From contig JACCZJ010000475.1 of NCBI GenBank assembly GCA_013696065.1, forward strand, positions 1 through 17,504: a stretch of 17,504 nucleotides of DNA. The letters are read 5' to 3'. The stretch comes from Nocardioidaceae bacterium (GTDB lineage Bacteria > Actinomycetota > Actinomycetes > Propionibacteriales > Nocardioidaceae). The position numbers and the translations under genes are program-made. Shown one piece after another: positions 1 to 7,265 of the stretch. The notes under the pieces were generated by a model, which saw nothing but the letters and a program-made list of their open reading frames with translations, searched no databases and was not told the origin of the DNA. Position 1 is the stretch's first letter; each line of letters opens with the position of its first letter.

Positions 1-45
1 CGTGCGGGCTGGGGTGGTGTGCGTGGGCCGCGGGGAGCGTGACGA

Positions 46-76
46 TTGGGATGTCGCGGGGTGGCGCTGGTAACCT
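46..76 (+). promoter_or_regulatory. possible rpsO promoter
   Basis: TTGGGA at 46-51 resembles a -35 box (4 of 6 matches to TTGACA) and TAACCT at 71-76 fits the actinobacterial -10 pattern TAnnnT. The spacer is 19 bp, slightly long. Transcription would start near 83, giving a leader of about 80 nt before rpsO. This is motif matching only; no other pair in bases 1-165 looked better. Confidence 0.35.
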
Positions 77-165
77 GGCTGAGCCGTATGACGGCCGCGG
101 ATCGATAGTGCCCGGGTGAACAGGCCCCGGCGCGCCGCGCAACGGAAACCCCGAAGGGAGATCGC

Positions 166-435
166 GTGTCACTTGACGCTGCGACCAAGAAGCACATCAT
201 CGATGAGTACGCCACCACCGAAGGCGACACCGGTTCGCCCGAAGTCCAGGTCGCGTTGTTGACCAAGCGCATCTCCGATCTGACCGGTCATCTCAAGGAC
301 CACAAGCATGACCACCACAGCCGTCGCGGGCTGCTGCTCCTCGTGGGCCAGCGCCGTCGGTTGCTCAACTATCTGCAGAAGACAGAGATTGCTCGCTACC
401 GAAGCCTCATTGAGAGACTCGGTCTGCGTCGCTAG
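166..435 (+). CDS. rpsO: 30S ribosomal protein S15
   Basis: The 89-residue product is a full-length S15, a primary 16S rRNA-binding protein of the small subunit that also contacts 23S rRNA across the subunit bridge. The family signature is plain: GDTGSPEVQVALLTKRI near residues 20-36, the His/Lys-rich HLKDHKHDHHSRRGLL stretch around 42-57, and the C-terminal RRRLLNYL and Y-RSLIERLGLRR. The start is GTG, chosen because AAGGGAG (154-160) ends 5 nt upstream and the product begins MSLDAATKK as in other actinobacterial S15 proteins. It lies upstream of pnp, the usual order in bacteria, where S15 represses its own translation and read-through feeds pnp. The stop codon sits in the loop of a hairpin (425-446). 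Identity is certain. Confidence 0.98.
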   Translation: MSLDAATKKHIIDEYATTEGDTGSPEVQVALLTKRISDLTGHLKDHKHDHHSRRGLLLLVGQRRRLLNYLQKTEIARYRSLIERLGLRR

Positions 436-475
436 TCCTCGACGCACGGACGCGCGAGGGTCGTCTCTCGTCGCG
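425..475 (+). terminator. tandem hairpins at the rpsO stop (terminator/processing site)
   Basis: Two stem-loops follow one another. The first pairs 425-431 with 440-446 (7 bp, 8-nt loop) and its loop contains the rpsO TAG. The second pairs 451-458 with 467-475 (8 bp, one bulged T at 471, 8-nt loop). There is no T-run, which is common for high-GC terminators. It could partly terminate rpsO transcripts or act as a 3'-end stabiliser or nuclease site on rpsO-pnp read-through RNA. Confidence 0.5.
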
Positions 476-553
476 GCCAGCGAGCCCAGCCAGGTCTGTC
501 CTGGTGGCCTTGCCCACGCGTCGCATTTCTTGCCCGCATCCCGGCCCAAGGCC

Positions 554-583
554 GAGACAACGCGCGAGCCAACTGAATAGAGT
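554..583 (+). promoter_or_regulatory. possible pnp promoter in the rpsO-pnp spacer
   Basis: GAGACA (554-559, four matches to TTGACA) and TAGAGT (578-583, TAnnnT) are separated by 18 bp. A start near 590 would place the perfect 599-616 hairpin at about +9, so a pnp-specific transcript would begin almost directly with a stem-loop. A separate pnp promoter besides read-through from rpsO is known in other bacteria; this exact site is inference. Confidence 0.35.
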
Positions 584-598
584 TCATACAGTTCAGGA

Positions 599-844
599 AT
601 GCCTCACACGAGGCATCCATACCAGTGACGTCAAGCGCTGACGCTTCAAATGCCAAGACGCCGGTCCTCGGTAGTGGCCTTCGGGAACGCGGGAAACCTC
701 GCGTCGTGCCCGCAAGCCTCGATCGAAGACCGGCCACGGCGAGGCCAGCTTGGTGGCAGCCCGATCCCGGGTCCGCCGCTCCAGTTGACTGGACGCCGCA
801 CGGCCACGCTGAGCGTGTCGCCGTGACGAGGCCCCCACGTGGGG
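599..844 (+). promoter_or_regulatory. structured pnp leader (hairpin cluster)
   Basis: The non-coding spacer 436-887 holds no credible gene but many inverted repeats. They are: 599-605 with 610-616 (7 bp, loop ACAC); 633-637 with 642-646 (5 bp, loop CTGA); dyad 781-785 with 788-792; a compound stem 799-809 with 813-825 (11 bp in two blocks, 2-nt bulge at 818-819, loop TGA); and the palindrome 833-844 (CCCCACGTGGGG). pnp starts at 888 after AGAAAGGA (875-882). PNPase is known to autoregulate through an RNase III-cut leader stem in Escherichia coli, and rpsO-pnp spacer hairpins are RNase III substrates in Streptomyces. This leader plausibly does the same job, but which stem is cut cannot be read from sequence. 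Confidence 0.55.
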
Positions 845-887
845 CGGGCGTCGTGCGCGTGTCGTCACGTGTCAAGAAAGGAATCCC

Positions 888-3116
888 ATGTCGGGATCCG
901 AACCCCAATCCATCGAAACAGTCCTCGATAACGGGCGCCACGGCACCCGTACCATCCGATTCGAGACCGGACACCTCGCCCGCCAAGCCGCCGGCTCCGC
1001 CGTCGCCTTCCTCGACGAGGAGACCATGCTGTTGTCGGCAACCACTGCCGGCAAGCACCCCAAGGAGCAGTTCGACTTCTTCCCGTTGACCGTTGACGTC
1101 GAGGAGCGGATGTACGCCGCCGGTCGCATCCCCGGGTCGTTCTTCCGCCGAGAGGGACGCCCGTCCGAAGACGCGATCCTCACCTGTCGCCTGATCGACC
1201 GACCCTTGCGCCCCTCATTCGGCTCAGGGATTCGCAACGAGGTGCAGGTCGTCATCACCGTGCTGGCGCTGCACCCTGACGTGTCGTACGACGTACTCGC
1301 CATCAACGCCGCGTCGTTGTCCACGCAGCTATCGGGGCTGCCCTTCAGCGGGCCCGTCGGCGGTGTCCGGGTCGCGCTGATCGACGGTCAGTGGGTGGCT
1401 TTCCCCACCCACACCCAGCTCGAGGACGCCGTCTTCGACATGGTCGTCGCCGGCCGCGTCGTCGAGTCGGGCGATGTCGCCATCATGATGGTGGAGGCCG
1501 AGTCGACCGAGGCCACCTGGGACAAGGTGCAAGGCGGTTCGCAGGCGCCCACCGAAGAAATCGTCGCCGAAGGGCTTGAAGCGTCGAAGACCTTCATCAA
1601 GCAGCTCTGCGAAGCCCAACAGCAGCTCGCCGACGTCGCCGCCAAGCCGGGTGCCGACTTCCCCCGATTCCTCGACTACCAAGATGACGCCTTCGGGGCG
1701 GTCGAATCGGCAGCCGCCAGCGATCTCGCCTCCGCCTTGTCGATCGCTGGCAAGCAGGAGCGCGAGGACCGGCTCGACCAGGTCAAGTCCGATGTGCTCG
1801 AGAGGCTCGGTGCGGACTTCGAAGGTCGCGAGAAGGAGCTCGGAGCGGCGTTCCGCTCCCTCACCAAGAAGGTCGTGCGCGAGCGAGTGCTGCGCGACGA
1901 GGTCCGGATCGATGGACGTGGCCTGAGTGACATCCGAACGCTGAGCGCCGAAGTGGGTGTGGTGCCGCGCGTACACGGGTCAGCGTTGTTCGAGCGGGGC
2001 GAGACCCAGATTCTCGGCATCACGACGCTCAACATGCTGTCGCTGGAGCAGAAGCTCGACACGCTCTCTCCTGAGACGAGTCGCCGCTACATGCACAACT
2101 ACAACTTCCCGCCCTACTCCACCGGTGAAACCGGTCGGGTGGGTTCGCCCAAGCGCCGCGAGATCGGGCACGGCGCTCTGGCTGGACGGGCGATCATGCC
2201 AGTGCTGCCGAGGCGTGAGGAGTTCCCCTATGCCATCCGGCAGGTGTCGGAGGCGCTCAGTTCGAATGGCTCCACGTCGATGGGCTCGGTCTGCGCGTCC
2301 ACCATGGGTCTGCTGAACGCTGGCGTGCCGTTGCGGGCGCCCGTGGCGGGCATCGCCATGGGTCTCATCAGCGGTAACGTCGACGGCGAAGATAAGTTCG
2401 TGACCCTCACCGACATCCTCGGTGCCGAAGACGCGTTCGGTGACATGGACTTCAAGGTCGCTGGCACTCGCGAGTTCGTGACGGCGCTGCAGCTCGACAC
2501 CAAGCTCGACGGCATCCCGGCCTCGGTGCTGACATCGGCTCTCAAGCAGGCACGCGACGCGCGGCTCACGATCCTCGACGTCATGGCTGAGGCCATCGAC
2601 GGCCCAGACGAGATGGCGCCGACCGCACCACGCATCATCACCATGAAGGTGCCCGTCGACAAGATCGGTGAGGTGATCGGTCCGAAAGGCAAGGTCATCA
2701 AGCAGATCCAAGAGGACACTGGTGCGCAGATCAGCATCGAGGACGATGGCACCATCTACGTCGGTGCCGACAACGGCATCGCCGCCGAGGCCGCGCGCAC
2801 GACGATCAACGCCATCGCTAACCCGCAAATGCCAGAGATCGGTGAGCGCTATCTCGGTACCGTCGTCAAGACGACGACCTTCGGTGCGTTCGTGTCGCTG
2901 ATGCCGGGCAAGGACGGGTTGCTTCACATCTCGAAGCTGCGCGCCCTCTCCGGTGGCAAACGCGTCGAGAACGTCGACGATGTCGTATCAGTCGGGCAGA
3001 AGCTCCAGGTCGAGATCGGTGAGATCGACGATCGCGGCAAGCTGTCACTGGTTCCCGTCGTGGACGAAGCCGAAGCCGACACCGAAGCAGCGGACCCGGT
3101 GGACGTCGACGCCTGA
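888..3116 (+). CDS. pnp: polyribonucleotide nucleotidyltransferase (PNPase)
   Basis: The 742-residue protein degrades RNA 3'-to-5' with phosphate, releasing nucleoside diphosphates, and can add tails in reverse. In actinobacteria it also acts with RNase E/J in RNA decay. The domain order is complete: a first RNase PH fold (about 15-225), a helical linker, a second RNase PH fold (about 330-565), a KH domain with GPKG at 598-601, and an S1 domain from about 652 to 722. A short acidic tail follows. In the second core, DILGAEDAFGDMDFK carries the conserved Asp515, Asp521 and Lys523, matching E. coli Asp486, Asp492 and Lys494, so it should be active. The ATG follows AGAAAGGA, and the N-terminus fits actinobacterial relatives. 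A structured 452-bp leader lies upstream. The M16 peptidase GTG begins 2 bp after the stop, suggesting one transcript. Confidence 0.98.
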   Translation: MSGSEPQSIETVLDNGRHGTRTIRFETGHLARQAAGSAVAFLDEETMLLSATTAGKHPKEQFDFFPLTVDVEERMYAAGRIPGSFFRREGRPSEDAILTCRLIDRPLRPSFGSGIRNEVQVVITVLALHPDVSYDVLAINAASLSTQLSGLPFSGPVGGVRVALIDGQWVAFPTHTQLEDAVFDMVVAGRVVESGDVAIMMVEAESTEATWDKVQGGSQAPTEEIVAEGLEASKTFIKQLCEAQQQLADVAAKPGADFPRFLDYQDDAFGAVESAAASDLASALSIAGKQEREDRLDQVKSDVLERLGADFEGREKELGAAFRSLTKKVVRERVLRDEVRIDGRGLSDIRTLSAEVGVVPRVHGSALFERGETQILGITTLNMLSLEQKLDTLSPETSRRYMHNYNFPPYSTGETGRVGSPKRREIGHGALAGRAIMPVLPRREEFPYAIRQVSEALSSNGSTSMGSVCASTMGLLNAGVPLRAPVAGIAMGLISGNVDGEDKFVTLTDILGAEDAFGDMDFKVAGTREFVTALQLDTKLDGIPASVLTSALKQARDARLTILDVMAEAIDGPDEMAPTAPRIITMKVPVDKIGEVIGPKGKVIKQIQEDTGAQISIEDDGTIYVGADNGIAAEAARTTINAIANPQMPEIGERYLGTVVKTTTFGAFVSLMPGKDGLLHISKLRALSGGKRVENVDDVVSVGQKLQVEIGEIDDRGKLSLVPVVDEAEADTEAADPVDVDA

Positions 3117-3118
3117 CC

Positions 3119-4468
3119 GTGGCGTATCTGCCTGCCTCAGACCAGCCACTCGGTTCATCACGAACGCTGCTCAAGGAGGGCGGTGACGGCGGCGCCGTAG
3201 CCTCTACGGTCCGCCGCACGGTCCTCCCGGGTGGTCTTCGGGTCATCACAGACTCGATGCCGGGCGCGCGTTCGGCGACGCTCGGTCTGTGGACGGGCGT
3301 GGGCTCCCGTGACGAGGCGCCGTCTCTCGCGGGAGTCACCCACTTTTTGGAGCACCTGCTCTTCAAAGGCACCAAGCGGCGTACGGCGCTCGACATCTCC
3401 GCTGAGCTCGACGCCGTCGGGGGAGAGCTCAACGCCTTCACCGGCAAGGAGTTCACCTGCTATCACGCACGGGTGCTCGACGCCGACGTGCCACTGGCCG
3501 TCGACGTCATCTGCGACATGGTGACCTCGTCGCTGATCCCGGCGCACGAGGTCGCGAACGAACGCGACGTCATCCTCGAAGAGATCGCCATGCATGACGA
3601 CGACCCCGACGACGTGGTGCACGACGCGTTCGTGTCCGAGCTGTTCGGCGACACATCGCTCGGACGTCCGATCACCGGCAGCGTCGAGTCAATCGAGTCT
3701 TTGACTCGCCGCCAGATCGTCGGCTACTACAACCGGCGCTACACCGCCGACAACTTGGTGTTCGCGGCTGCTGGTGCCGTCGAACATGCTCAGGTGGTGC
3801 GGCAGGTGCGCGCGGCGTTCTCCTCCGCTGAGGCGCTGGGGCACGTGGATCGCGGCCCGGTCGCCGTACGCCGGGTGGCTCATGCTGTCGCCCCGCAGGT
3901 GGGGACCCGGTTGATCGAGCGACGGGGCGACTACGCGACGTTCGTGTTGGGTGTGCCGTCGTACGCCCGCAACGACCCTCGGCGGTTCGCGCTGGGAGTG
4001 CTCAACGCGACGGTCGGCGGCGGCACCTCCAGTCGGTTGTTTCAAGAAATCCGCGAGCGGCGAGGGCTCGCCTATTCGGTCTACACCTTCACCAGCCAAC
4101 ACGTCGACACCGGCTATTTCGCGGTGGCCGGCGGATGTATGCCGAAGAAGGTGGCCGATGTGCTCGACATCTGCCGAGACGAACTCGCCAAGGTCGCGGC
4201 CAACGGCATCACCGACGAGGAGCTGCGCCGAGGGCAAGGTCAATTGAGGGGCGGTCTCGTGATGGGACTCGAGGACTCGAGCAGTCGGATGACCCGCCTC
4301 GGCAAGTCAGAGCTCGTGCCGGGCGGGTTGATCGGCATGGACGAGTCACTGGCCTGCATCCGTGCCGTCACCCTCGACGACGTGGCCGCCGTTGCGGGCG
4401 AGCTACTCTCGGCCGAACCCACTCTCGCCGTCATCGGTCCCGCGCCAGCCCTCACCTCTCTCCCCTGA
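3119..4468 (+). CDS. M16-family zinc peptidase (PepR-like)
   Basis: The 449-residue protein is a member of the insulinase/mitochondrial processing peptidase family. The inverted zinc motif HFLEH is at 75-79 (His75, Glu78, His79), and the distal glutamate ligand lies in VILEEIAMHDDDPDD at 154-155, about 76 residues later as in the family. The second, inactive-type domain includes the conserved GGGTSSRLFQEIRERRGLAYSVY block near residues 299-321. All catalytic residues are present, so it is probably an active protease. There is no signal peptide, so a cytoplasmic role is likely; its natural substrate is unknown. The GTG start lies 2 bp after the pnp stop. A shorter form beginning near the VRRTVLPGGLRVI segment would also hold the whole fold, so the first 30 residues are uncertain. 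The pnp-M16 peptidase-dapB order is common in actinobacteria. Confidence 0.93.
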   Translation: MAYLPASDQPLGSSRTLLKEGGDGGAVASTVRRTVLPGGLRVITDSMPGARSATLGLWTGVGSRDEAPSLAGVTHFLEHLLFKGTKRRTALDISAELDAVGGELNAFTGKEFTCYHARVLDADVPLAVDVICDMVTSSLIPAHEVANERDVILEEIAMHDDDPDDVVHDAFVSELFGDTSLGRPITGSVESIESLTRRQIVGYYNRRYTADNLVFAAAGAVEHAQVVRQVRAAFSSAEALGHVDRGPVAVRRVAHAVAPQVGTRLIERRGDYATFVLGVPSYARNDPRRFALGVLNATVGGGTSSRLFQEIRERRGLAYSVYTFTSQHVDTGYFAVAGGCMPKKVADVLDICRDELAKVAANGITDEELRRGQGQLRGGLVMGLEDSSSRMTRLGKSELVPGGLIGMDESLACIRAVTLDDVAAVAGELLSAEPTLAVIGPAPALTSLP

Positions 4469-4589
4469 CTCTCCCCTCAGCCCCCGCCGAGCGCCACAGT
4501 GCGCCCAGTCTGTCGGCGTTGGCGAGTTGGCGAGTGGGCCACACCGTGGCGTCTCGGCAGCAGGTGAGCCCCGCGACGGCGGCAACCAC

Positions 4590-4595
4590 TAAAGT
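4590..4595 (+). promoter_or_regulatory. -10 box for a leaderless dapB transcript
   Basis: TAAAGT matches TAnnnT and ends 7 nt before the dapB ATG, so transcription would begin at or next to the A of ATG. No Shine-Dalgarno sequence is visible before the ATG. No good -35 stands 16-19 bp upstream, which is tolerated in actinobacterial promoters. This is inference from spacing. Confidence 0.45.
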
Positions 4596-4602
4596 CACAG
4601 CC

Positions 4603-5343
4603 ATGATCCGGGTCGGCGTCATCGGTGCGCAAGGCAAGATGGGCGCGCAAACATGTCGGGCAGTTGAGGCGGCCGACGATCTGGAGCTGACGGCCCAGGT
4701 GGATGTCGGTGACGATCTGGCCACCCTGGCGGGTGCCCACGTGGCCGTGGACTTCACACATCCCGGAGCCGTGATGGACAACATCGCCTGGTGTGTGAGC
4801 CACGGGCTCAGCGTTGTTGCTGGTACGTCGGGATTTACCGAGGGGCGACTCGCGACTGTCGAGAGCCAACTCGCTAGGGCACCTGAGGTGGGCGTGATCG
4901 TCGTACCGAACTTCTCGATTGGCGCCGTCTTGATGATGCGCTTCGCGGCCGAAGCAGCGCGCTTCTACGAGTCGGTCGAGATCGTCGAGCTGCATCACCC
5001 GACCAAAGCCGATGCCCCATCGGGCACCGCCCGCCGCACTGCAGAGCTGATCGCGGCGGTCCGCTCGAAGGCAGGTGCTGGCCCGAACCCTGACGCCACT
5101 GTCGACCAGGTCGACGGGGCGCGAGGGGCGACGATCGAGGGGATCGCCGTACATAGCCTGCGGATTCGGGGCCTAGTGGCGCACCAGGAGGTGATCCTCG
5201 GCAGTGCCGGTGAGATCCTCACCATCCGACATGACTCGCTTGACCGCGAATCCTTCATGCCGGGGGTGCTAGCGGCGGTGCGTGCAGTGGTCAACACGCC
5301 CGGTCTCACGGTAGGGCTCGATTCCGCGCTGGGCCTGGCGTGA
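4603..5343 (+). CDS. dapB: 4-hydroxy-tetrahydrodipicolinate reductase
   Basis: The 246-residue enzyme reduces hydroxy-tetrahydrodipicolinate with NAD(P)H in the diaminopimelate/lysine pathway, which feeds peptidoglycan. The N-terminal nucleotide-binding loop is GAQGKMG (residues 8-14). The VVAGTSGFT block, the VPNFSIGAVLMM helix and the substrate-binding ELHHPTKADAPSGTA segment are all present, with the catalytic-type His131-His132 pair, Lys135 and the SGT anion loop. Length matches actinobacterial DapB. The ATG was chosen because MIRVGVIGAQG is the canonical beginning; the open frame runs further upstream, but that part shadows the peptidase gene and is not conserved-looking. No ribosome binding site precedes it, but a -10-like box does. 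The pnp-side peptidase lies 134 bp upstream; the small membrane protein gene follows after 37 bp. Confidence 0.97.
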   Translation: MIRVGVIGAQGKMGAQTCRAVEAADDLELTAQVDVGDDLATLAGAHVAVDFTHPGAVMDNIAWCVSHGLSVVAGTSGFTEGRLATVESQLARAPEVGVIVVPNFSIGAVLMMRFAAEAARFYESVEIVELHHPTKADAPSGTARRTAELIAAVRSKAGAGPNPDATVDQVDGARGATIEGIAVHSLRIRGLVAHQEVILGSAGEILTIRHDSLDRESFMPGVLAAVRAVVNTPGLTVGLDSALGLA

Positions 5344-5380
5344 CGAGAAGTCGCGGGACGAACCGAGACTCGGTGGTCTC

Positions 5381-5830
5381 GTGACGCGTGCCCGCACCGT
5401 GGTGGTGGCGCTGGTGGTGCTGCTGGCCATGTATCTCACGCTGGTGGGATATCAGGCGGTGTTGCTGATTCGCGCCGGCGGGCTGATCCCCGTCACGCTG
5501 GGGCTCGCCATCTTGGTCCTGCCACTGATCGGCGCCTACGTCGTATGGCGGGAGATCCAGTTCGGTGCCGCGACCACCAGGCTCTCGTCTGAGCTGGTCG
5601 GTCGTGGCCGTTGGCCGACCGAGGAGCTGCCACTGAGGCCCTCGGGCCGACCCGAGCGGCTCGCTGCAGACGCTCTGTTCGCTGAGCGCCAGGCCGAGGT
5701 GGATGCAGCGCCTGCCGACTGGGCGGCGTGGTACCGGCTCGGAATGGCCTACGACGATGCCGGAGACCGAAAACGAGCCCGGGCCGCTTTGCGATATGCC
5801 ATCGCCCTCCACGACGGGCACACCGGCTAG
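5381..5830 (+). CDS. small membrane protein with a TPR-like C-terminus
   Basis: The 149-residue product has two hydrophobic helices (about 7-29 and 34-56) joined by a short turn, then a soluble part. Residues about 107-145 (PADWAAWYRLGMAYDDAGDRKRARAALRYAI) have the spacing of one tetratricopeptide repeat: W, G-AY, G and A-YA at the usual positions. Function is unknown. Similar short membrane/TPR proteins are found near dapB in other actinobacteria, as far as I recall. The GTG start is preferred because TM1 begins soon after it. No Shine-Dalgarno is visible, and the start lies in a pair of mutually exclusive hairpins (5362-5381). An ATG at codon 17 would cut the first helix. A convergent hairpin lies after the stop. 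Confidence 0.75.
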   Translation: MTRARTVVVALVVLLAMYLTLVGYQAVLLIRAGGLIPVTLGLAILVLPLIGAYVVWREIQFGAATTRLSSELVGRGRWPTEELPLRPSGRPERLAADALFAERQAEVDAAPADWAAWYRLGMAYDDAGDRKRARAALRYAIALHDGHTG

Positions 5831-5868
5831 CGCAGGCTCCCTCGACGCCTGGCGGACGGACTTCAGAC

Positions 5869-5886
5869 CAGCCTGTCACCAGGCTG
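5869..5886. terminator. bidirectional hairpin between convergent genes
   Basis: CAGCCTG (5869-5875) pairs perfectly with CAGGCTG (5880-5886) around the loop TCAC. It stands 38 bp after the membrane/TPR gene stop and 11 bp after the azlD stop on the other strand, so it can serve both. There is no T-tract on either side, which lowers certainty that it is an intrinsic terminator. Confidence 0.5.
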
Positions 5887-5897
5887 ACCGCCACCCA

Positions 5898-6194
5898 TCA
5901 GGGAAGGCGGATGAGGGCGGTGGTCAAGGCGGCGACGATGACCACGACGAGGAAAGGCGCTCGGGCGAGCAAGGCGACCGCCCCGGCAGCCAGACCTACG
6001 AGACGGGCATCTACCGTCAGTTCCTGCCTGGTCGACAACGCCTGCACGGCGACCAGCGCCGCCAGCAGCGCCACCGGGATCAGGTCAGCCAGCCGCCTCA
6101 CGAAGGGTCGCTCAAGCACCTGGTCCGGCACCGACAACCCTGCGAGCTTGAGCAGATAGCAGCCAGCGCCAGCCACTATGATTGCCGCCCACAT
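5898..6194 (-). CDS. azlD: AzlD-family small subunit of a branched-chain amino acid exporter
   Basis: The 98-residue hydrophobic protein has about four membrane helices. The MWAAIIVAGAGCYLLKLAGL start, the FVRRLADLIPVALLAALVAVQAL core and the GAVALLARAPFLVVVIVAALTTALIRL end are typical of AzlD (BrnE). AzlC plus AzlD form a two-component exporter for branched-chain amino acids (AzlCD in Bacillus, BrnFE in Corynebacterium, where methionine is also exported). The ATG overlaps the azlC TGA by one base (TGATG), so translation is coupled and equal production of both subunits is likely. A longer open frame continues upstream but overlaps azlC out of frame and is an artefact. Exact substrate in this organism is inferred from the family only. 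Confidence 0.88.
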   Translation of the reverse strand: MWAAIIVAGAGCYLLKLAGLSVPDQVLERPFVRRLADLIPVALLAALVAVQALSTRQELTVDARLVGLAAGAVALLARAPFLVVVIVAALTTALIRLP

Positions 6195-6904
6195 CAGCCG
6201 CGGCTCCGACTCTGCGCCGACCGTAGGGTCGAGGTGCGGCGCGCCAAGGCAGCGAGCACGGCCACCCCTACCGCCGCGATGACTGGCAGACCTGGGCGCG
6301 TCAGCGGGACAAGGATGAGCGCCAACGCCACCGCTGCGGCGGCGGTGAGGCGTTTGTGCACTGTGTCGAGCTGAGGCCACAGCAAGGCGAGGAAGGCGGC
6401 CGCGACGGCAGCGTCGAGCCCGTATGTCGCCGGGTCGCCGAGGGCGTTGCCGGCCAACGCGCCAACCAACGTGGCCAGGTTCCACAGCACGAATACGGCC
6501 GAGCCGGTGGCAAAGAAGCCCAGTGGCGCGTCCGTGGGGTCGGCAGGCTTCAGGGCCATCGCCGTCGACTCGTCGATCAAGAGTTGGGCCGCGCCGATTC
6601 GACGTATTCCCCGAAGCCGCAGCAGGGACGCGAGCTTGAAGCCGTAGAGCGTGTTGCGGGTGCCGAGCATCAAGGCGGTCGCCGCGCCTGACATCGGTGC
6701 CCCCCCTGCCGCAACCACTCCCACCAACGCGAACTGCGAGGCACCGGTGAAGACAAAAATGCTCAGCGCGCAGGCTTGCCACACCGACAGGCCCGAGGTC
6801 ACAGCGACTGCACCGAAGGACACCCCGTAGGTACCGGTGGCCACTCCAACGCCGAGGGAGTCGATCAGGATCTCCCGCCGCTGGGGAGTGGAGAGCAAAG
6901 ACAT
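6194..6904 (-). CDS. azlC: AzlC-family large subunit of a branched-chain amino acid exporter
   Basis: The 236-residue integral membrane protein has the AzlC hallmarks. These are the GVGVATGTYGVSFGAVAVTSGLS segment near residues 18-40, SIFVFTGASQFALVGV (about 48-63), the MLGTRNTLYGFKLASLL region, and the LLIDESTAMAL motif around 107-117. The rest is a series of hydrophobic helices ending in a basic tail. Paired with AzlD it forms an amino acid exporter in the cytoplasmic membrane. The ATG is at 6904; no clear ribosome binding site precedes it, although a TAGCGT -10-like hexamer lies 8 nt upstream. It is separated by 45 bp from the SemiSWEET-like gene upstream, so it may share that transcript. 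No Lrp-type regulator, the usual partner of brnFE, is adjacent. Confidence 0.9.
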   Translation of the reverse strand: MSLLSTPQRREILIDSLGVGVATGTYGVSFGAVAVTSGLSVWQACALSIFVFTGASQFALVGVVAAGGAPMSGAATALMLGTRNTLYGFKLASLLRLRGIRRIGAAQLLIDESTAMALKPADPTDAPLGFFATGSAVFVLWNLATLVGALAGNALGDPATYGLDAAVAAAFLALLWPQLDTVHKRLTAAAAVALALILVPLTRPGLPVIAAVGVAVLAALARRTSTLRSAQSRSRG

Positions 6905-6949
6905 CGTGTCGGCACGCTACCTGCGCCGATAGCGGTCGAGATCTCTGTC

Positions 6950-7261
6950 TCAGCGCACGAGGCCAGCCTCGTCATCGTCCGCGCGAATCGGATCGCGATG
7001 ACGGAAGCGCCACACGAGAACGAGAGCTACGCCTGTCGTCACCAACGCGACCACATTGGGGAGGATGAGAGCGACGTTGGGCAAGGCGATGCCATAACCG
7101 AGCCAAAGGGTGAAGCCGACCTCCAGGACCGCAAGGTAGAGCAGAGAAACTCCCTTGGATGAGCCACGTCGTAGGATGGCTCGGATCTGGGCGATCGGAG
7201 CGAGCCCCATCGCCAGGCCCCAGCTGCCGGCAGCCACGGCGAGGATTGAAGTCGTCGTCAC
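6950..7261 (-). CDS. SemiSWEET-like / PQ-loop half transporter
   Basis: The 103-residue protein has three predicted membrane helices (about 4-24, 38-58 and 62-86), the fold of a bacterial SemiSWEET. These proteins dimerise to pass sugars down a gradient. The conserved pocket residues appear present: Trp53 in LWLGYG and Asn69 in LPNVVALV. The usual PQ pair of helix 1 is replaced by P-I-A-Q (22-25), and the KGVSLLYL stretch matches the K-S---S loop. The charged tail after residue 86 is cytoplasmic. The GTG start has a strong GGAGGA 8 nt upstream, inside the end of the GNAT gene, whose stop lies 4 bp before it, so the two are co-transcribed. Substrate cannot be told; some members carry non-sugar solutes. 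Confidence 0.8.
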   Translation of the reverse strand: MTTTSILAVAAGSWGLAMGLAPIAQIRAILRRGSSKGVSLLYLAVLEVGFTLWLGYGIALPNVALILPNVVALVTTGVALVLVWRFRHRDPIRADDDEAGLVR

Positions 7262-7265
7262 GCAG

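Noticed and set aside
833..844. Palindrome CCCCACGTGGGG as a stand-alone operator
   Set aside because: It lies among several other dyads of the pnp leader and has no second copy in the window, so I kept it as part of the leader structure.
432..1058. Open frames on both strands across the rpsO-pnp spacer as possible genes
   Set aside because: They run into rpsO or pnp in the wrong frame and translate to Arg/Pro/Ser-rich sequence; the region is better explained as a structured leader.
1980..2927. 315-codon open frame on the minus strand inside pnp
   Set aside because: It mirrors the codon bias of pnp, has no ribosome binding site or recognisable domain, and pnp on the other strand is certain.
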